In this document: piece by piece, positions 1 to 10,651 of the stretch
Numbering within the stretch: the first letter of the stretch is position 1
Layout of the letters: every line of letters starts with the position of its first letter
Assembly: GCA_958450365.1 (NCBI GenBank)
Contig: CAUEEP010000757.1
Coordinates: 1,359,501 to 1,423,500 of the forward strand
DNA: 64,000 nucleotides
Source of the DNA: Mesorhabditis belari
Lineage: Eukaryota; Nematoda; Chromadorea; Rhabditida; Rhabditidae
Direction of reading: 5' to 3'
Notes under the pieces: model-generated
Databases searched by the model: none
What the model saw: only the letters and a program-made list of their open reading frames with translations
Told to the model about the DNA's origin: nothing
Made by a program: the position numbers and the translations under genes

Positions 1-13
1 TGGTCCCGTTTTT

Positions 14-316
14 GTGCTTGAAGACAACGCCCCTTCGAGCAAATCGAGCAAATCGAAGAATTTTATGGAAAACAATTTACACTGGGATGCACTTTCAAAT
101 CCCGCTTATAGCCCGGATATTGCTCCTGATTATTACTTATTTTTGTCGCTAAAGGATTTCCTTCGAGGCAAGCAATTCAACAACCAAGGTGACCTCGAGG
201 GCGAATTGGAGGACTACTTTCTTTCACGCCAACCCGATTTTTACAAGCGAGGACTTGAGAAGTTACCAAAACGTTGGTTAAATGTCTATAATAATCATGG
301 AAAATATATTGTATGA
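14..316 (+). pseudogene. mariner transposase, C-terminal fragment
   Basis: This is the last part of a mariner-type transposase; the 5' part lies outside the window or is lost. The frame carries YSPDIAPDYYLF, which matches the third catalytic Asp region of the mariner D,D34D triad, and a typical C-terminal tail (KLPKRWLNVYNNHGKYI) just before the stop. The upstream Asp block is degraded (LEDNAPSSK, where HDNARPH is usual). It runs directly into a second, different mariner fragment. Not expected to be functional. Confidence 0.8.
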
Positions 317-1298
317 TCTACGTTGTTACTTTTTATTTTGTGTTGAAAGCAAAAATTTTTGAAAAACGGCAATTTTTTATGGGACAATCTAATAGTATTA
401 GTGAGCGTCAATGTCAGAGATGGTTTGAACGTTTTCAAAATGGTGATGAAAGCTTTCACATTGAGCCAAAGGGTAGACCCCTGTCAAAAGTGCCCAACGA
501 ATGTTTGCTTCAAATTATTGAGGACAATTCAACACTAACTGTTCGTGAGCTAACAGAATTTTTTGAGGTATCTCATATGACAATCGAAAATGATTTGCAT
601 CAACTTAGTAACGCGTTGGAAAATGGGTTCCTCATGAACTGACCCAAGACAATAAAATGACACGTCTTAACGTTTGCTCAATCTTGCTTCAAAAGGGCAA
701 ATCACACGATTTTTTCAGTAGAATTTTGACTTCTGATAAGGCATGGATTAGCTATGAGAATGTAAAACGAAAAAACCAATGGCTGTCCATTGGGCAAACA
801 CCGCAAACGACTCCCAAACCCGAGATCCATGAGAAAAAGATCATGCTATGTTGCTGGTGGAATGTAAAAGGATTGGTGCATCATGAGCTGTTGAAACCTA
901 ACGAAACAGTTGATGCCGACCTCTACGCAAAGCAATTAATAAGAGTTAACGAAGCTTTGAACAAATTAGGGCTCAAATCGTCGAGAGTCCGACTCTTGCA
1001 CGAGAACGCAAAACCTCACACAGCAAAAATCACTCATGAGAAAATCGAGGAAATCGGCTGGAAAGTTTTGCCCCACGCGCCTTATTCACCTGATCTGGCT
1101 TCTTCTGATTACTTTTTGTTTCGATCATTAAAACAATTTCTTGACTGAGAAAAATTTGATTATCATGCTCAGATCATAAAAGCCCTCACTGACTACTTTA
1201 CATCCGAAACTCCACAGTTTTTTGGGAACGGTATCCGTGATTTGCGTCGAAGATGGGAACAAATCATCAATGATAATGGTGAATACCTTTCGGATTGA
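313..1298 (+). pseudogene. mariner transposase, frameshifted and with a nonsense codon
   Basis: A nearly full-length mariner transposase in pieces. The N-terminal helix-turn-helix region (ERQCQRWFERFQNGDESF, then LTVRELTEFFEVSHMTI) is in the first frame. A 1-nt shift near 620 leads into a second frame with TSDKAW (first Asp), LLHENAKPHTA (second catalytic position, Glu instead of Asp) and YSPDLASSDYFLF (third Asp). A TGA after KQFLD at about 1145 is followed by the normal tail (GIRDLRRRWEQIINDNGEYL) up to 1298. The terminal ~70 bp of this element also forms one edge of duplicon copies A and C. Confidence 0.88.
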
Positions 1299-1659
1299 AA
1301 CCTTTTCTTTCGGGTTTTTTAATAAATAATTTATCACCAAAAATCGACATTTCATTGTTGTCAATCTAATAGTTTGACGATTAAACTTACGAAGTTTTAA
1401 AGAGTAAAAAAATAGCAGCAAAATAGTTTTAGGTAGTCTGGCTATGAGATAGAAAAATCAATTCACATACTTGTTTTTGCATGTTCGCAGCAAGGAAAGA
1501 GGGATTGATGAGTATCAGTTTTCTGTCGTCCGCAAAAATGGTTCTGTGCTATACTTTCCTTGTACGTGTAACTCCAAAAAATAAACGCTCTTTTTTTGAT
1601 TTTATGCTACTGACTTCAACATAGGCAGCCAGAGAAGCTTTGATTAACTCACATATAAA

Positions 1660-2042
1660 TACAGAGTCGCGCACAATTACCCGCACACAGTTTAAATTCA
1701 CATTTTGAACTTTAGTCCCTAACCGAAATTCATTGTTTTCTAGTAAAAATGAGCTAGATTTTGAAAATAATGAGTAAAAATGAATAAGCTGGGTTTTGTT
1801 TTTGATTCTGAGGCCTTGAAACTAGTTACAAAAACCAGAAAATCGCGATTCCGCCGCAGGAAACGGATGTCACAACTTTGCAGCACTCTAGCAAAACTTT
1901 AGAAACTTTTCTGAGCCAGTTCAGAAAATACTTTGCAGAAGAAATATTCAATTTTATAATAAAAACCAATTAGGTCGACTGATTGACTCTTCGATAAGCT
2001 GAGAAGCAGAACTGAGTGCGGGTAATTGTGCGCCACCGTGTA
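1660..2042. mobile_element. MITE with CGCACAATTACCCGCAC terminal inverted repeats (copy A)
   Basis: The ends at about 1661 and 2041 are inverted copies of a repeat containing CGCACAATTACCCGCAC, flanked by TA on both sides, as expected for Tc1/mariner-type insertion. It has no coding capacity. The same element sits at the corresponding place in copy C (30803-31175). Confidence 0.75.
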
Positions 2043-2071
2043 CATTTTTTGAGCAACTCTTTATTCGTTTA

Positions 2072-2124
2072 TGCGTTTTTCGTTGGCTCTCTGAAAAACT
2101 TTCAGAGAGCCAACGAAAAACGCA
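2072..2124. repeat. Perfect 25-bp hairpin at an indel breakpoint
   Basis: Left arm 2072-2096 begins TGCGTTTTTCGTTGG; right arm 2100-2124 is its exact reverse complement; the loop is AAC. In copy C only one arm exists (around 30289) and it is followed by about 460 bp that copy A lacks. The hairpin therefore marks the deletion breakpoint in A. Confidence 0.85.
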
Positions 2125-2336
2125 GATGATTTTAAGATTTAATTGGAAATGGTGCCTAGGGGTGGAATTTTAGCAAAACTTTAAAGAAAACTGAAGACAT
2201 GAACAATTAATTACAAGAATTGCTTTTAGAAACCCTTAGAAGCGAAGTAAAAAACATTTTTTAAAAGAAAAACTAAAAATTCAAGTTTAAATTCAGTGGG
2301 TTTTCCCTTTTTTTCCTTGTTCCGATTTTCTCTTTC

Positions 2337-4474
2337 CTATTGACTTGTCGGTTGATTTGAGGCCAAATAGTCGGATGTTTGAATTCGGAGAATCCTCCGA
2401 CAGCTCCCTTTCAAGCATAGAATCTCGAGAATTCTCATACGATACGCCTGAAAAACGGTTATTGCATTCAAATTGAACTAAGAACTAAGTTCTCTTAAAA
2501 CGTGAACTTCAGTTAAACAATTTGATCATGAAGAACGAAGAAAAATCGTCCCTTTACCTTGAAGAGAAACAACGTCAACAGGGCATCTAACGGAGAATAA
2601 CTGGCAATGCATAGCGAAAGGTAGAAATCTTCTGGACGAGCCTTATAATCTGCAACAAACGTTATAAAACTTCTTGCTGATCCTACTCACTGAAGATCCA
2701 TCCAGTAGTCAGCATCGCAACTGGCAAAAACTCGCAGATCAATGGGGAGAACGCCTAAATATACTTTAATATCTCGCTTCTCATTAATATTTTCCAGCAA
2801 TTAGAAAGCAATCATAGTTACCAAAAGTAGTTTCCTTTCATTTTACAAAAAAAGAGCCTCAGTTTTGGTTACCTGAGCAAATAGGACATAAAATAGCTGT
2901 AGCTGTTTTCGTTTCATATTTTCCGGCATTAAAGCTCCTTTTACGTAGAAATATCTAAAGAAAACTAGTTATTGATTTAGACATTTAGACAACTAGACAA
3001 CTAGTTGTTTTCCTGAATTTACAATTTGATCCCGGTTCCACAAATTAACGCATAGAAAGCTCCACAAAATAGAAAGCAAGAAACACAGGTAAAAATTGCC
3101 TTCCACCCATATTTCATCGTCCCGTTTTCATCAGGGTACTAAAAATTCAATTTTTTTGTTAAGACTTTAAAAAATGAAGGCTCAATTTACCATAAATGCT
3201 GGCCCACAATAGTAGAGCTGATCATCCAATGTGAGATTGAAATATTTCTCCACGTCTCCGGCAGAAAGGACATTTCTTTCCGGTGTTGGCTAAGAAATTA
3301 AAGTGATTTGATCTTTATCCAAACAATAGACAAAATGCGTCATAATTACTCATAATCATAGCCAGTCTGTAACCAGAGATTTTTCCCGTAAACGATGACT
3401 GGAGGTTGAAAGATATCTTTCTGATAAATTTGGTTCGCATGTTTCCCAATGTCACTTTAAAAACCCCCAAACATGGCGCGTGCCATTGCGACTCCCGACT
3501 AATTGCGACTCCCGACTTTGAGAGCTTGTTTTAAAAAATTTGTGAGCTCCTATCGCTTAGATAATGGGCACAGCTCCAGGAGACCCACTCAAAATTTACC
3601 TGTAAAATTTTTGTTTGAATCGGTTATGCCTTAAGTGAGCTACACCCTCCAGAGTGATTATGAGTAACTATGACGCACCCTGTAGTTCAAAGTAAGCGTA
3701 CCGACATTCCAATGATACAGCAAAATAGATAAAAATTGGAGATGCAAAGGTGAAAGGCAAGGACACAAAGAATGCCCCAATAGGTGTCGAAGAGATGCTT
3801 GAATTTGCTGAAAAGTTCTTCATCTAGAGTCAAAACTAAAGAAGAATTTTGTTAAATCTTAACAAATTCTCCTTCAAAAGCTTTCTGCGAATCGAAAATG
3901 GCACTTTAATCAATCAAACATCTTCAGAGGTTGGCTAATATTGAAGTTCTGCATTTAAACTTAAAATTTAAACACACCCGGTGATCATTGAAAATCGATA
4001 AAGGCAATGAACGCCGAGAAGACTTAACGATTGGGCAAATGAATTGACGAAAAAGGAAATGGCCACAAAATTCACCCAATAACTTCCAGAAGGAGCCGCA
4101 TTTTTTGAGATAATAAAAAAACCCCATTTGTCTGCCAAGTACATCTAAACTTTCAAGCTTAAGAAAAAGAATTCAAATTGTGCGATCGGCTATCATTATA
4201 TTGCGATCATGACCATCTTCTTGTGCACTTTTATTGTTTGTTAAATCCTTTCAAAATGTTTTTTTAATTCAAAAGCGAAACTCACCGGCTGGACAATCTC
4301 GTGTATAATCGAGAAGTAGATATTATGAATAGCAATTATGATCAACATTTTCTTGTACTCTTTTGTTGTAGCCGTATGATCGGTGATGATCAAAGATAAC
4401 AATAACAAATTCGATAAAATCCCAGCCACCGTAATGGTATTTGTTCCGATATCGTGGATTCTCAATTGTTCCAT
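2337..4474 (-). CDS. str-family seven-transmembrane chemoreceptor (copy A)
   Basis: Predicted nematode serpentine receptor of the STR family: a plasma-membrane G-protein-coupled receptor, probably for chemical cues in sensory neurons (role by family). Exons, 5' to 3' on the minus strand: 4474-4286, 4144-3976, 3835-3702, 3289-3191, 3138-3023, 2954-2873, 2754-2691, 2649-2558, 2447-2337. Together 1056 nt, 351 aa, a usual STR length. All junctions are GT-AG and keep frame. Family marks seen: TM1 (AGILSNLLLLSLIIT); the TM3 end SLLGVHCLYRF, matching the STR sllaihFiYRY pattern; TM4 with FDTYWGI; TM7 with RPEDFYLSL then SYSPLDALL; and a short tail starting AYRMRILEIL. The exon 2/3 junction is the least certain. 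The copy appears intact. Intron 3 contains a MITE. Confidence 0.82.
3330..3684. mobile_element. Intronic MITE with GGGTGCGTCATA ends (copy A)
   Basis: Lies inside intron 3 of the receptor. The right end is GATTATGAGTAACTATGACG followed by CACCCTGTA; the left end is its degenerate inverted copy (GCGTCATAATTACTCATAATC). The same insertion is present in copies B and C, so it predates the duplications. Confidence 0.7.
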
Positions 4475-5374
4475 TGTTTACAGCACAAAAATAGGAAGTA
4501 GCTCTGAAAATCCGTTTTTCTGAAACCCAAAGAAATAGTTAAAAGATTAAAGCGCAAAGAAAATAATCTATGGTTCAAAATAGAAATAAAGAGTCAGAAA
4601 AAGCCAAAAAGTCTAATATAAAAGGACGCCTTCTTCTCCATTTAGTCAGAATTTTCTCGCATTTGGTCTTGTGAAAGTTGGTTTTTTTGTTTGAGATACT
4701 TCCACAATTTTTATTGAATTAATTACTTTTATCTCTGGGTCAAAGCATTGTTTTCTTTGAGCTTTGTTGGAACATTTTTCACACGCTTTGATTCACGTGT
4801 ATTGAATAAACTTGGTTTTGTCATTCATTCGAGTAAAAACGCACGGGTCTAGTCACATCTAGTAAATTCAAGGAGAAACACACTCATAATTCGTAATACA
4901 GAGGAAATTAGTTTTGATATAAACTTTGAAATATCAGTTTCGAAGTGATAAAGTATTCGTCAACAGTCGGGTGACGATGAGGAAGTGGGAAATGGACTAA
5001 AGTTTATTCGGAAGTCTAATTACTTGAGTAAACAAGAGGATCTATTTGGTTATTGTCTGACCTATCAAAATTGTTCCTTCTAAGACTCTAAAATTTTAAT
5101 TAAATCCCTTGAGATTCGATGTCAGATAACCATTCTTTTCAAGGAATCAAAAGAAAAAAATTCAAAAAGACCAATGTTCTAAGGAAAGTTTTATCTCAAA
5201 AATCAACAATTGTATTTTAAATATTCTCTTGATAACTACCGTATCATCTTGTAATCATTTTCAATAAAAATGTTAAACTTATTGAGTAAAGAGTTAAAAG
5301 AGGAAATTCCTAAGAGATTTTATAGTGATCACCGTCTCTCCTTCGAAACCATGTTTTTCTGAGCTATTAGGTTG
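4475..5374. other. Upstream region of receptor A; no gene seen
   Basis: About 900 bp of AT-rich sequence between the receptor start and the deleted mariner. It presumably includes the receptor promoter. Short open frames here have no family resemblance and are not preserved as protein. A 68-70 bp unit that is tandemly doubled in copy B is present once here (about 4617-4685). Confidence 0.5.
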
Positions 5375-5376
5375 AA

Positions 5377-5879
5377 CTGAATGAAATCGCCGTTTTCTTC
5401 ATAACAACTTTATTGCTAAAATACTGCGAAAAACAAGAATCATTCCAAAAGATGTTCCAATGTTCGCCATGGTCTTTCTCCACTTTTCCTTCAAATCTCG
5501 AAAAACTGAGGTGTTTGACTATCAAAGTATTGGCGCTTTGAGATCCTCATTCCCTTCATGAAATCTTTTGGAAACAAGCTCGACAATTGTCTTTCGGAAA
5601 TTGGTGATTGACCAAATACACTTGCAACGACTCTATGACAATCGGGTGCCCTTTTTCCTTGCTTCAAGTCATACAGCATGCGAATTCGATACTTTACATT
5701 GTTCATCCTAAAAAGTTAAAATTAAAAGGCTAGGAAGACAAATGAAGAACGAAGAAAAACAAGAAAGAAAACAGGTTTTACATAACATAAAAATGTATTG
5801 ATAGCAATCAACAATCAAAGTCAGCAATCAACATTTAATGACAAAGGATTTTGTAGCGCTTTCATTCGGTTCAACCTAA
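5377..5879. mobile_element. Internally deleted mariner (copy A)
   Basis: Ends are inverted copies of TTAGGTTGAACTGAATGAAA (left) flanked by TA, typical of mariner ends. Inside, on the minus strand (5706-5491), a residual frame joins the N-terminal transposase region (YDLKQGKRAPDCHR, a mariner HTH signature, then SPISERQLSSLF) to the C-terminal tail (YFDSQTPQFF) with the catalytic centre deleted. It is a non-autonomous derivative. Equivalent copies lie at 13866-14369 and 26471-26869. Confidence 0.82.
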
Positions 5880-6474
5880 GAAAATGAAACTTTGCCTAAA
5901 ATCATGACAAAGCTGTATTTACAGCTGACACTTATTGCTTTTTTACAAGAAACTTGGTAGAATAACCATAGATTCAAATAGATAGAACTAAAATTGATCT
6001 TCTTCTAACAAATCTTCAGTTTTCTCTCTTTCTGAACTCTCTCGTACTCTGTTTCTCAACAATTACTTTCTTAGAAGTGAAAACACGTCTGAAGATCTAC
6101 TAATTGTCCAACAAAGGTATAGTAAATTTCGTAGAAGAACTTTGCTTACCAGTTCAACCTATCATAATACGTCTAAAATGAAAAAAGTATGCCTTCTCAA
6201 CCTTTAAAATTGGTTTTTGCTTGATTTCTAAGTGTTTTGTTCGAATAACAAAAAATTTTGGCCATTTTTTGGACTCCCAAGAGAGTTTCTATTTTCATTT
6301 CAATCAAAGCATACTCGGAATCGTTCAGAATTCTGAGTGCACAGCCTCTAATCTCTGAAACTAGGCCGAAAGACTAAACAAAACAAACAAACATTGAAAA
6401 ATAAAACAAAATATCTGAGTGTAAGTGCTTAGGAAATAGGTTTTCAGTTTTTTTTCTAATTTTTTCAAACTGTT
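5880..6474. other. Non-coding duplicon spacer
   Basis: About 600 bp of AT-rich sequence shared with copies B and C. I see no exon, RNA gene or terminal repeat in it. Confidence 0.5.
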
Positions 6475-6630
6475 TACAGTGAAATCTCACTAGTAAACAA
6501 TTGAAGTGACCCCAAAAAACAAGTTCCATATTTATGCTGATTATTGTGGAGGTTCAATAATGCTATAATTTGACCTATTTCACTCCGAAAAACCAAGTTT
6601 ACTATTAAGTTGGATCTAGGTTTCACTGTG
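6475..6630. mobile_element. Short MITE with ACAGTGAAA ends (copy A)
   Basis: A 156-bp element. The left end TACAGTGAAATCTCACTAG and the right end (inverted, CACAGTGAAACCTAGATCC) form imperfect inverted repeats of about 30 bp, resembling pogo/Tc1-type ends. It is present at the same place in B (14966-15129) and C (25738-25881). Confidence 0.7.
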
Positions 6631-6721
6631 GAACAAAAAATAACTTTTGAGCTTTTAAAATTTCATTCAAAGATCCGAACAGCACCGAGATCGAGATCAG
6701 CAAGATTCGAACAGCATTTTG

Positions 6722-7104
6722 ATGTGATGTGAGGTCGGAGGAGATAAACGAGTCGAAGCTTTTGTGATTGCCGACAAGAGGCGCGCGTGATCCACGTCCG
6801 GCTCTCCATTGAAAAACTTGAAGGCGGCGATGTTTAAGATGATACTCGCTGGCCCCACAGATCCCGATTTGTGCAGAAGATAGATCAGCAAAGATGAGGC
6901 ATCTTGTGGATCCAACTTCACCTCTTCCGCAAATCCCCGGCGTGCTATTTCGGCTTTTGCGTACATCTTCATCGTTGAGGAGGCCAATTCGCTGGAGGCA
7001 ACGAGCGACACTTGATCTAGTAGGTAGGTGGGCATCTTTGACGAAGCGATCACATCCAGGACGGGCTTCCACTTCTCCAAACACAGCTCCTCTAAAATAA
7101 ACAA
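6722..7104 (-). pseudogene. DIRS-type tyrosine recombinase, N-terminal domain only
   Basis: About 125 residues resembling the helical core-binding domain of DIRS/PAT tyrosine recombinases (LASSTMKMYAKAEIARRGF, then LDPQDASSLLIYLLHKSG). The catalytic R-H-R-Y domain is absent because the element is cut at 6722, after PPTSHHI. It begins directly after the internal repeat, matching the place of this gene in PAT elements. The assignment rests on position and general resemblance, not on a catalytic motif. Confidence 0.6.
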
Positions 7105-7335
7105 TATAAATAATTTAACGACATTATCAAAGGGATTGGGTGAGTGGGTCTTATACTAAACTAAAAACTCTGCTAACGATTGAACCAGAATAGAAATTTT
7201 TGCTAAATTTTCTCCTTTTATACACTTTTCCAAGCCTACGGTAGTTCATCCATCCTATAATCCAAACACTCCAGCTGAATACTTTTTGTTACAGAACAAA
7301 AATGGTGCATCCTGAAAGAGCATAAAATCATATTT
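7093..7335 (-). repeat. PAT split direct repeat, internal copy
   Basis: About 240 bp nearly identical to 10120-10338, including CTCTGCTAACGATTGAACCA and CAAGCCTACGGTAGTTCATC. It sits between the RNase H end and the recombinase start. The unmatched stretch 7336-7445 would correspond to the copy of the missing right end. Confidence 0.85.
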
Positions 7336-7445
7336 TGTGCGTCGCTTTGAAAGCTTCATTTCATTACGCTATTTCTACGCTCATAGCACAAAATAGTATT
7401 TTATACTCCGAAATTTCAGGGTGATGGTTTATCGAATGAGCAGAA

Positions 7446-9617
7446 TTATAAAGCCCGCTGGGACATAAAATTAAACTTAAGAAATAGGAAAGGAAATTTC
7501 AAGAATTCCGAATCAAAAGTGCTATTGCCCGTTTGGGACGGAATTAAAATTCTCGCTCCCACCCCGAACTCCAGGTAGTCTTCTATAAAATCTTTCCAAT
7601 CTCCTTTATAATCAATCAGCAGAGGCCACATTGGGTGGGATGTCCATTTAGGCATGCCTAAGATTCCCCTGGACTTCATAAATTTTGCTAACCTGAGAGC
7701 CTTGCAGAGGCGACTTGGCGGCGGGACTCACCAGACTCGATTGGTCGGGTTCCATTGACTGATGCAAGCAAATGCGTTCTCACCAACTGCTTGAGCGTTC
7801 GGGAATCTAGAAATAAATACATCACATTGGCATTATAGTCGTTCGCAAACAAATCTATGTCTATCCCTCCAAATCTATTTTGCACTATGTTAGCCACCTC
7901 TCTTCTTATACCCCAATCTAGGTCAATTTCTCTACCCATGCCGTCAGCTTCTTCATTTAACCCTCTGGGGATCCAGTAAGCGATGAGCTCAACTCGTTCG
8001 CCAAGCGTAAAATCTCTAGACTTAGTGCTTGCAAATCCTCTTTCATACTACCTTTATTGACAATACTAACCGCGCCTTGGTTGTCGCAAAAAGCTTTTAT
8101 GCTTTGCCCGATGGGAAATTGCTTTCTAAATGATTCTATGCCAAAAAGAATTCCGCGCAACTCCCACTTAGTGCTTGATTCCGCCTGTTCCTTAAGTGAT
8201 AAATTGCGCGCTGCTTTTAGGGGCCCCAGGGGAGAATTAAAAACTGCACCCAGTGCTACCGCTGATGCATCGGTAAATAAATTCCACTCACCGGTGAACT
8301 CTCTGGCGTAAAGTGATCGCTTCATTGGTTGATTAAGGCGACGTGCCCATGCTTCCCATTCTTCTATCTCTTGAGGTGACGCCGCAATCTTCTTGTGCAC
8401 ACCTGCTCTGGATTCTTCTAGCATTGCCACCATCTGCGATGTGGACCTCGTTGATCGCACAGCATCTGGAACAACAAGATACATAGAAACCACATGACCG
8501 AGAAAACGTCTACGACTTAGTAAAGTGTTATGGCCTTCTAGTAACCTTTTTACCTCCGCCTTAGTCTTGTCTATTCGCCTTTGCGATATCGATACTGATC
8601 CATCTACTAGATCCACTCTGGTCCCTAGAAAATCCAACGCTTGGACTGGTTCCAACTCGCACTTGCCAAGTGCTAAGGTGATTCCGCACCTTTCCAATGC
8701 AGTCAACACTGCCTCTTTCATTCGCAAAATTTCTTGCCGACTCTCAGCGAAGACTAGACCATCGTCTAGATATAAACAAATATTCACTGCTTGCTATCTC
8801 AACAAAGCCACTAGGGGACGGAATAATTTTGTAAATACCCATGGTGCCGGCGAGAGGTCAAATGGTAAGACTGTAAACATGTAATACTCTCCTAGCCATA
8901 TAAATCCCAAAAACGGTTGACTTTCTGGGTGAATTTTAACATGGTGATAGCCGTTTTTAAAATCAAACTTAAACATATACCCTTGAAATGGTAAAACGTC
9001 GATCACGGAGGATAAATCCTCCAACCGAAATTTTGTACCAGGCAAAAACGTGTTAAGGTACGAGAGATCCAAAATTAGCCTAAGCTTTTTATCATTGGCT
9101 ACCACCATGAGGGGTGATACCCAACTTAAAGTGTCCTTTTTACTTTTAACACAGCTCTGCGAGACAGAAGGGAGTGAACCTCTTTACTCACAAACTCCTT
9201 ATGTTCAAAAGCTGTTGGACGGTTATTTTTCCAAGACTTACGGACTAATGGACTAGAGAACTGAATAAAATACCCGGACTTAATGACGCTACACCAAAAG
9301 GGGGAGACTCCCAGAAATGCCCAATACTCTACAGCCTTAGAAAAACGCTCCTGAATTAACTCACTAGTTTCTTGGTCCTGAACCTCCTTGACGACAATTG
9401 ACACGTGTGTGACCGTATTGAAAACAGTTGTAGCATTGAATACGTTTAGGCGCTCCTTGAAATCCAGCAGCGCCATATCCAAATCTATCGGCGGAGCGGC
9501 TTTGACCTCTGAGCTCGTCGATCGCGCGGAGCACATCGGCGTTAGAAGGGCCTTGTTGAAAGCGGGACGGAGCATAGCCAGCGGCTCCGCCCCGTTGGTG
9601 AAAGGGCTGCCTATCAT
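7446..9617 (-). pseudogene. PAT reverse transcriptase / RNase H (DIRS type), several breaks
   Basis: Conserved RT blocks are visible in order: KLRLILDLSYLN, then FKFDFKNGYHHVKIHP, FLGFIW, and the active-site motif CLYLDDGLVF (YLDD). RNase H follows (NLFTDASAVALGAVF, WELRGILFGI, FCDNQGAVSIVNKG) and then the DIRS-type tail (IDIDLFANDYNANVMY; WTSHPMWPLL). Breaks: a frameshift in an A-run near 9140, an in-frame TAG just before the YLDD block at about 8794, further shifts near 7985 and 7810, and a TGA near 7730. It is not functional. The frame overlaps gag at its start. Confidence 0.85.
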
Positions 9618-9993
9618 ACTTCCGCTTCATCGGTGGTTCGTCTTTCATTAGCTGCGTTGCAAGCAAGAGGCTACCCAGAGATGAATCTCCGCTGGCTTCA
9701 GATAATATTTTCATCCTTTGAGCCGTCTCCGCAATTTCGAAGGCTTTCGGGTTAGAGTCGGCAGCGATCAGGAGAGCGTTGCGTTCGTTGATCAACTTCT
9801 TGGCGTTGGCGAGACTCTCCTCGGTTTCTTCCTCAATCTGCTGGAGCACGTTAGTGTTGAATTCCAGTTGGATCGCGAACGGCTTCTTGGTCAATGTCGG
9901 GATACTCGGCTTTGTCTTCATCTTGGCAGTCAGCTTCTCGAGCAGAAGTTCCTCCAATCTCTCCAGCTCCTTTTTCTCCCTCTCATCACCCAT
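9364..9993 (-). CDS. PAT gag-like protein with CCHC zinc knuckle
   Basis: A 209-aa open frame. The N-terminal half is charged and probably helical or coiled (KELERLEELLLEKL). The C-terminal part is Gly/Arg/Gln rich and ends with a zinc knuckle CYNCFQYGHTRVNC (C-x2-C-x4-H-x4-C), a nucleic-acid-binding motif of retroelement Gag proteins. It would coat element RNA. It starts close after the left repeat and overlaps the pol frame at its 3' end. This is the only element gene without a visible break. Confidence 0.8.
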   Translation of the reverse strand: MGDEREKKELERLEELLLEKLTAKMKTKPSIPTLTKKPFAIQLEFNTNVLQQIEEETEESLANAKKLINERNALLIAADSNPKAFEIAETAQRMKILSEASGDSSLGSLLLATQLMKDEPPMKRKYDRQPFHQRGGAAGYAPSRFQQGPSNADVLRAIDELRGQSRSADRFGYGAAGFQGAPKRIQCYNCFQYGHTRVNCRQGGSGPRN

Positions 9994-10119
9994 TGCACTG
10001 ATCGAATCTAAATAAAGAAATACAGCAGCAAAAGAAAAGTGTTATAAAAGAAACACAAAATTTTTGTAATCTCGCTCAAAACTTAGACTAAACTTGAAAT
10101 AACTTCATGCTAAATTAAA

Positions 10120-10338
10120 ATAAACAACATAAATAATTTAATGATATAACTAAACTCTACTAAACTAAAAACTCTGCTAACGATTGAACCAGAATGAAAA
10201 TTTTTGCTAAATTTTCTCCTTTTATACACTTTTCCAAGCCTACGGTAGTTCATCCACCCTATAATCCAAACACTCCAGCTGAATACTTTTTGTTACAGAA
10301 CAAAAATGGCGCATCCTGAAAGAGCATAAAATTATATT
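10120..10338 (-). repeat. PAT left terminal repeat (A1)
   Basis: Direct repeat of 7093-7335 located upstream of gag on the minus strand. Its outer edge near 10338 marks the 5' end of the element. A few substitutions separate the two copies (for example GCATCCTGAAAG preceded by GGC here and GGT there). Confidence 0.8.
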
Positions 10339-10546
10339 AGTAGTTTTGCTTAAAAACTTTTGTGAAAACTCGTAAATTTAGCATTTCTTGTAAACCAGTT
10401 TTTGAATCGTTCTGAAAATTTGGATATAAGCTTCATTTTTGATTCTCTACAACTTTTCCAATGACACCAAAATGGGTTTCTTTTGAAGAAAGTGCTCAAA
10501 CTGTCACGTATGACAATAGCCAGCAGTTTTCAATTCACCATCCCAA
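10339..10546. other. Junction between PAT and duplicon B with a mariner-end remnant
   Basis: About 200 bp with no gene. At 10517-10545 is a short copy of the terminal repeat of the mariner seen complete at 19001-20252 (AGTTTTCAATTCACCA followed by TCCCAATA). Duplicon B starts immediately after it. Confidence 0.6.
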
Positions 10547-10651
10547 TAATTACAAGAATTGCTTTTCGAAACCCTTGAGTTTACACTCCGAAAAAATTTA
10601 TCTAAGAAAAAACATTTTTTAAAAGAAAAACTAAAAATTCAAGTTTATTGA

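Larger units (their letters stand above)
1229..6721. repeat. Duplicon copy A (chemoreceptor-bearing segmental duplication)
   Basis: One of three copies of a roughly 5-6 kb segment. Copy B (10547-15292) is in the same orientation and begins at the equivalent of about A-2205; copy C (25557-31621) is inverted and spans all of A. Shared content, in order along A: the mariner 3' end, a MITE with CGCACAATTACCCGCAC ends, the str receptor gene (minus), an internally deleted mariner, and a CAGTGAAA-type MITE. All of these lie at equivalent positions in the copies that contain the region, so they predate duplication. The right edge of A is cut by the PAT element at 6721/6722. Confidence 0.9.
6722..10338 (-). 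mobile_element. PAT-type (DIRS-like, tyrosine-recombinase) retrotransposon, truncated and decayed
   Basis: Read on the minus strand the order is: left repeat A1 (10338-10120), gag with a zinc knuckle, overlapping RT/RNase H, an internal copy of the left repeat (7335-7093), then the N-terminal domain of a DIRS-type tyrosine recombinase that stops abruptly at 6722, where duplicon A begins. Left-end repeat reused internally just before the recombinase is the split-direct-repeat architecture described for nematode PAT elements. The catalytic part of the recombinase and the right end are missing. GC content is clearly higher than in the flanks. Confidence 0.85.

Noticed and set aside
3924..4127. 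67-aa minus-strand frame (also at 12241-12444)
   Set aside because: It is an out-of-frame reading of receptor exon 2 and the following intron; the true frame gives the HCLYRF motif.
6623..7084. 153-aa minus-strand frame over the recombinase region
   Set aside because: Shadow frame; the alternative frame (7104-6722) gives recombinase-like helices and this one crosses the PAT/duplicon junction.
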